From Solirubrobacterales bacterium (GTDB lineage Bacteria > Actinomycetota > Thermoleophilia > Solirubrobacterales > Solirubrobacteraceae): DNA of 13,686 nt. This document shows, one piece after another, positions 12,757-13,686 of this stretch (within the stretch, counting starts at the first letter, position 1; the number at the start of each line of letters is the position of its first letter). The translations under genes and the position numbers were made by a program. The notes beneath the pieces are model-generated. The model was not told the origin of the DNA, did no database searches, and worked only from the letters and a program-made list of their open reading frames with translations. The stretch lies in NCBI GenBank assembly GCA_003157595.1, contig PMKB01000057.1:1-13686 (forward strand), given 5' to 3'.

Positions 12757-13686
12757 GCCTCGGCCCCCAGCGACGCAAGTCGCTCGTCGAGACCGCTCTG
12801 CTCGAAACTGGTCCGCGCGAGGTCGTAGGTGGCCGCCAGTTCGCCATAGACGCCGGCCAGCGCTGGGTCCGGTTCGAATATCTGCGCCGGCGCCGCCAAC
12901 GCCGTCGCGGCCGCGACGGGGTCTGCGAAGGCGCCGATCGACGTGAGTGCGTAGCAGGCGTTGCCCAGCAGGCCGGGCTCGGGATGATCGATGCGCGCGA
13001 CCGACAGCGCGAGCACACTCGCCAGCAGCTGGGCCCAGCGGTCCGAGCGCGCGCCGCCGCCGGTGAGCCGTAGCTCTGAGGGCGCGACGCCGAACGCGCG
13101 CAGCGCGTCGATCATCATCCGGAACTCGACGGCGATGCCCTCGCACACCGCCCGGCCGAGCTCCGCGGCGCTGTGGCTGAGTGATAGGCCCAGGAATGCT
13201 CCGCGCGCGCGCGCAGCCCAGTAAGGCGTGCCGGCGCCGCTCAGCGTCGGCATGAACAGAACCCCGCGCGCGCCCGGCGCCGTGGCGGCGAGCGCGGCGT
13301 CGAGCTTCGCCGGCTCATCCATTCCGGCCACCGTGCGCCACCAGTCGGCGGCGCTCGCACCAGCGAAGCCCAGCCCGAGCACACGCCAGCGACCCTGCAT
13401 CGAGCCCGGCGAGACGAGCAGCCTCGCGTGGGGATCCACGCGCGGCTCGAGGATCGGCGTGGCGACTGCGGCCGCGGTCCCGAGATAGCCATAGACCTGT
13501 CCGGGCTCGACGGCGCCCGCGCCGAGCTCCCCGCAGACGCCATCGGAGCCGGCGAGGATGACCGGGACCCCGGTCGGCAGGCCGAGCTCCCGGGCGACGT
13601 GCACCGCCAGCGCCCCGACGGACGCTCCCGGGCGAGCGAGCGGCGGCAGCAGGCGCGCGGGCAGATCGAAGCGCTCGATCAGCTCC
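12753..13686 (-). CDS. FGGY-family carbohydrate kinase (xylulokinase-like), 5' end outside the window
   Basis: The visible 310 residues are the C-terminal three-fifths of an FGGY sugar kinase, which phosphorylates a pentulose, hexose-derived sugar or polyol with ATP in the cytosol. The frame is open to the window edge, so the start lies outside. Landmarks are AGSDGVCGELGAGAVEPGQ (from about visible residue 45), containing the presumed catalytic Asp of the family's G-x-x-D motif, then YLGTAAAVATPI. Further on come LSGAGTPYWAARARGAFLGL, and the ATP-domain motif LTGGGARSDRWAQLLASVL. The final GLLGNACYALTSIGAFADP segment is also typical. The closest feel is xylulokinase, but FGGY substrate specificity cannot be read from this part. 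Its TGA stop overlaps the following GntR start. It is the downstream end of a sugar-use operon whose transporter or dehydrogenase genes would lie to the right. Confidence 0.92.
   Translation of the reverse strand, partial: ELIERFDLPARLLPPLARPGASVGALAVHVARELGLPTGVPVILAGSDGVCGELGAGAVEPGQVYGYLGTAAAVATPILEPRVDPHARLLVSPGSMQGRWRVLGLGFAGASAADWWRTVAGMDEPAKLDAALAATAPGARGVLFMPTLSGAGTPYWAARARGAFLGLSLSHSAAELGRAVCEGIAVEFRMMIDALRAFGVAPSELRLTGGGARSDRWAQLLASVLALSVARIDHPEPGLLGNACYALTSIGAFADPVAAATALAAPAQIFEPDPALAGVYGELAATYDLARTSFEQSGLDERLASLGAEA

Noticed and set aside
12757..13146. N-terminal extension of the HutC-type GntR into the kinase gene
   Set aside because: The extension is Arg-rich shadow of the kinase. 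The GntR helix-turn-helix begins right after the GTG at 12754-12756.
1..13686. Prophage, transposon, CRISPR or defence island
   Set aside because: No transposase, integrase, tRNA-flanked att repeat, regularly spaced repeat array or known defence domain is visible; all genes look chromosomal and metabolic.

Overview
The window is GC-rich (with strong G/C preference at third codon positions), densely coding, rich in GTG starts, and has no tRNA, rRNA, CRISPR array or recognisable insertion sequence. The gene content (DUF302 protein, DHA2-type MFS exporter, DcsG-like ATP-grasp enzyme, soluble-type P450, AtuA/DUF4387 pair, two GntR regulators, FGGY kinase) and two probable leaderless promoters fit a high-GC actinomycetote. 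A Solirubrobacterales-like (Thermoleophilia) soil bacterium is my guess; no marker gene in the window proves it.

Left part (1-4077). A DUF302 protein (minus strand) is divergent from a 14-TM DHA2 drug exporter (plus strand). The exporter converges on a small alpha/beta-barrel-like protein (minus strand), and a perfect 16-bp hairpin lies between them. A roughly 480-base non-coding stretch then leads to a solitary ATP-grasp enzyme whose start codon is preceded by a 21-base palindrome that includes a possible -10 element.

Central part (4173-11934). This looks like a catabolic locus. A cytochrome P450 on the plus strand is driven by a strong A/T-rich promoter that carries a dyad. It converges on a compact six-gene minus-strand operon, in transcription order: AtuA-like protein (DUF1446), DUF4387 protein, SDR dehydrogenase, alkyl-DHAP-synthase-like FAD oxidase, aldehyde dehydrogenase, and a FadR/FCD-type GntR repressor. 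Genes 1-4 are joined by 4-base GTGA stop/start overlaps. The operon begins at an excellent promoter whose -10 box lies 6 bases from the AtuA start codon, so the message is probably leaderless. A reasonable reading is P450 hydroxylation of a hydrophobic, perhaps terpenoid, substrate, followed by alcohol-to-aldehyde-to-acid oxidation (FAD oxidase or SDR, then ALDH). AtuA/DUF4387 would act on the resulting acid or its CoA ester. The FadR-type protein probably senses an acidic intermediate. The substrate is unknown.

Right part (11998-13686). A HutC-type GntR regulator overlaps the 3' end of an FGGY carbohydrate kinase (cut by the window edge), again by GTGA. These look like the end of a sugar-catabolism operon reading towards the AtuA operon.
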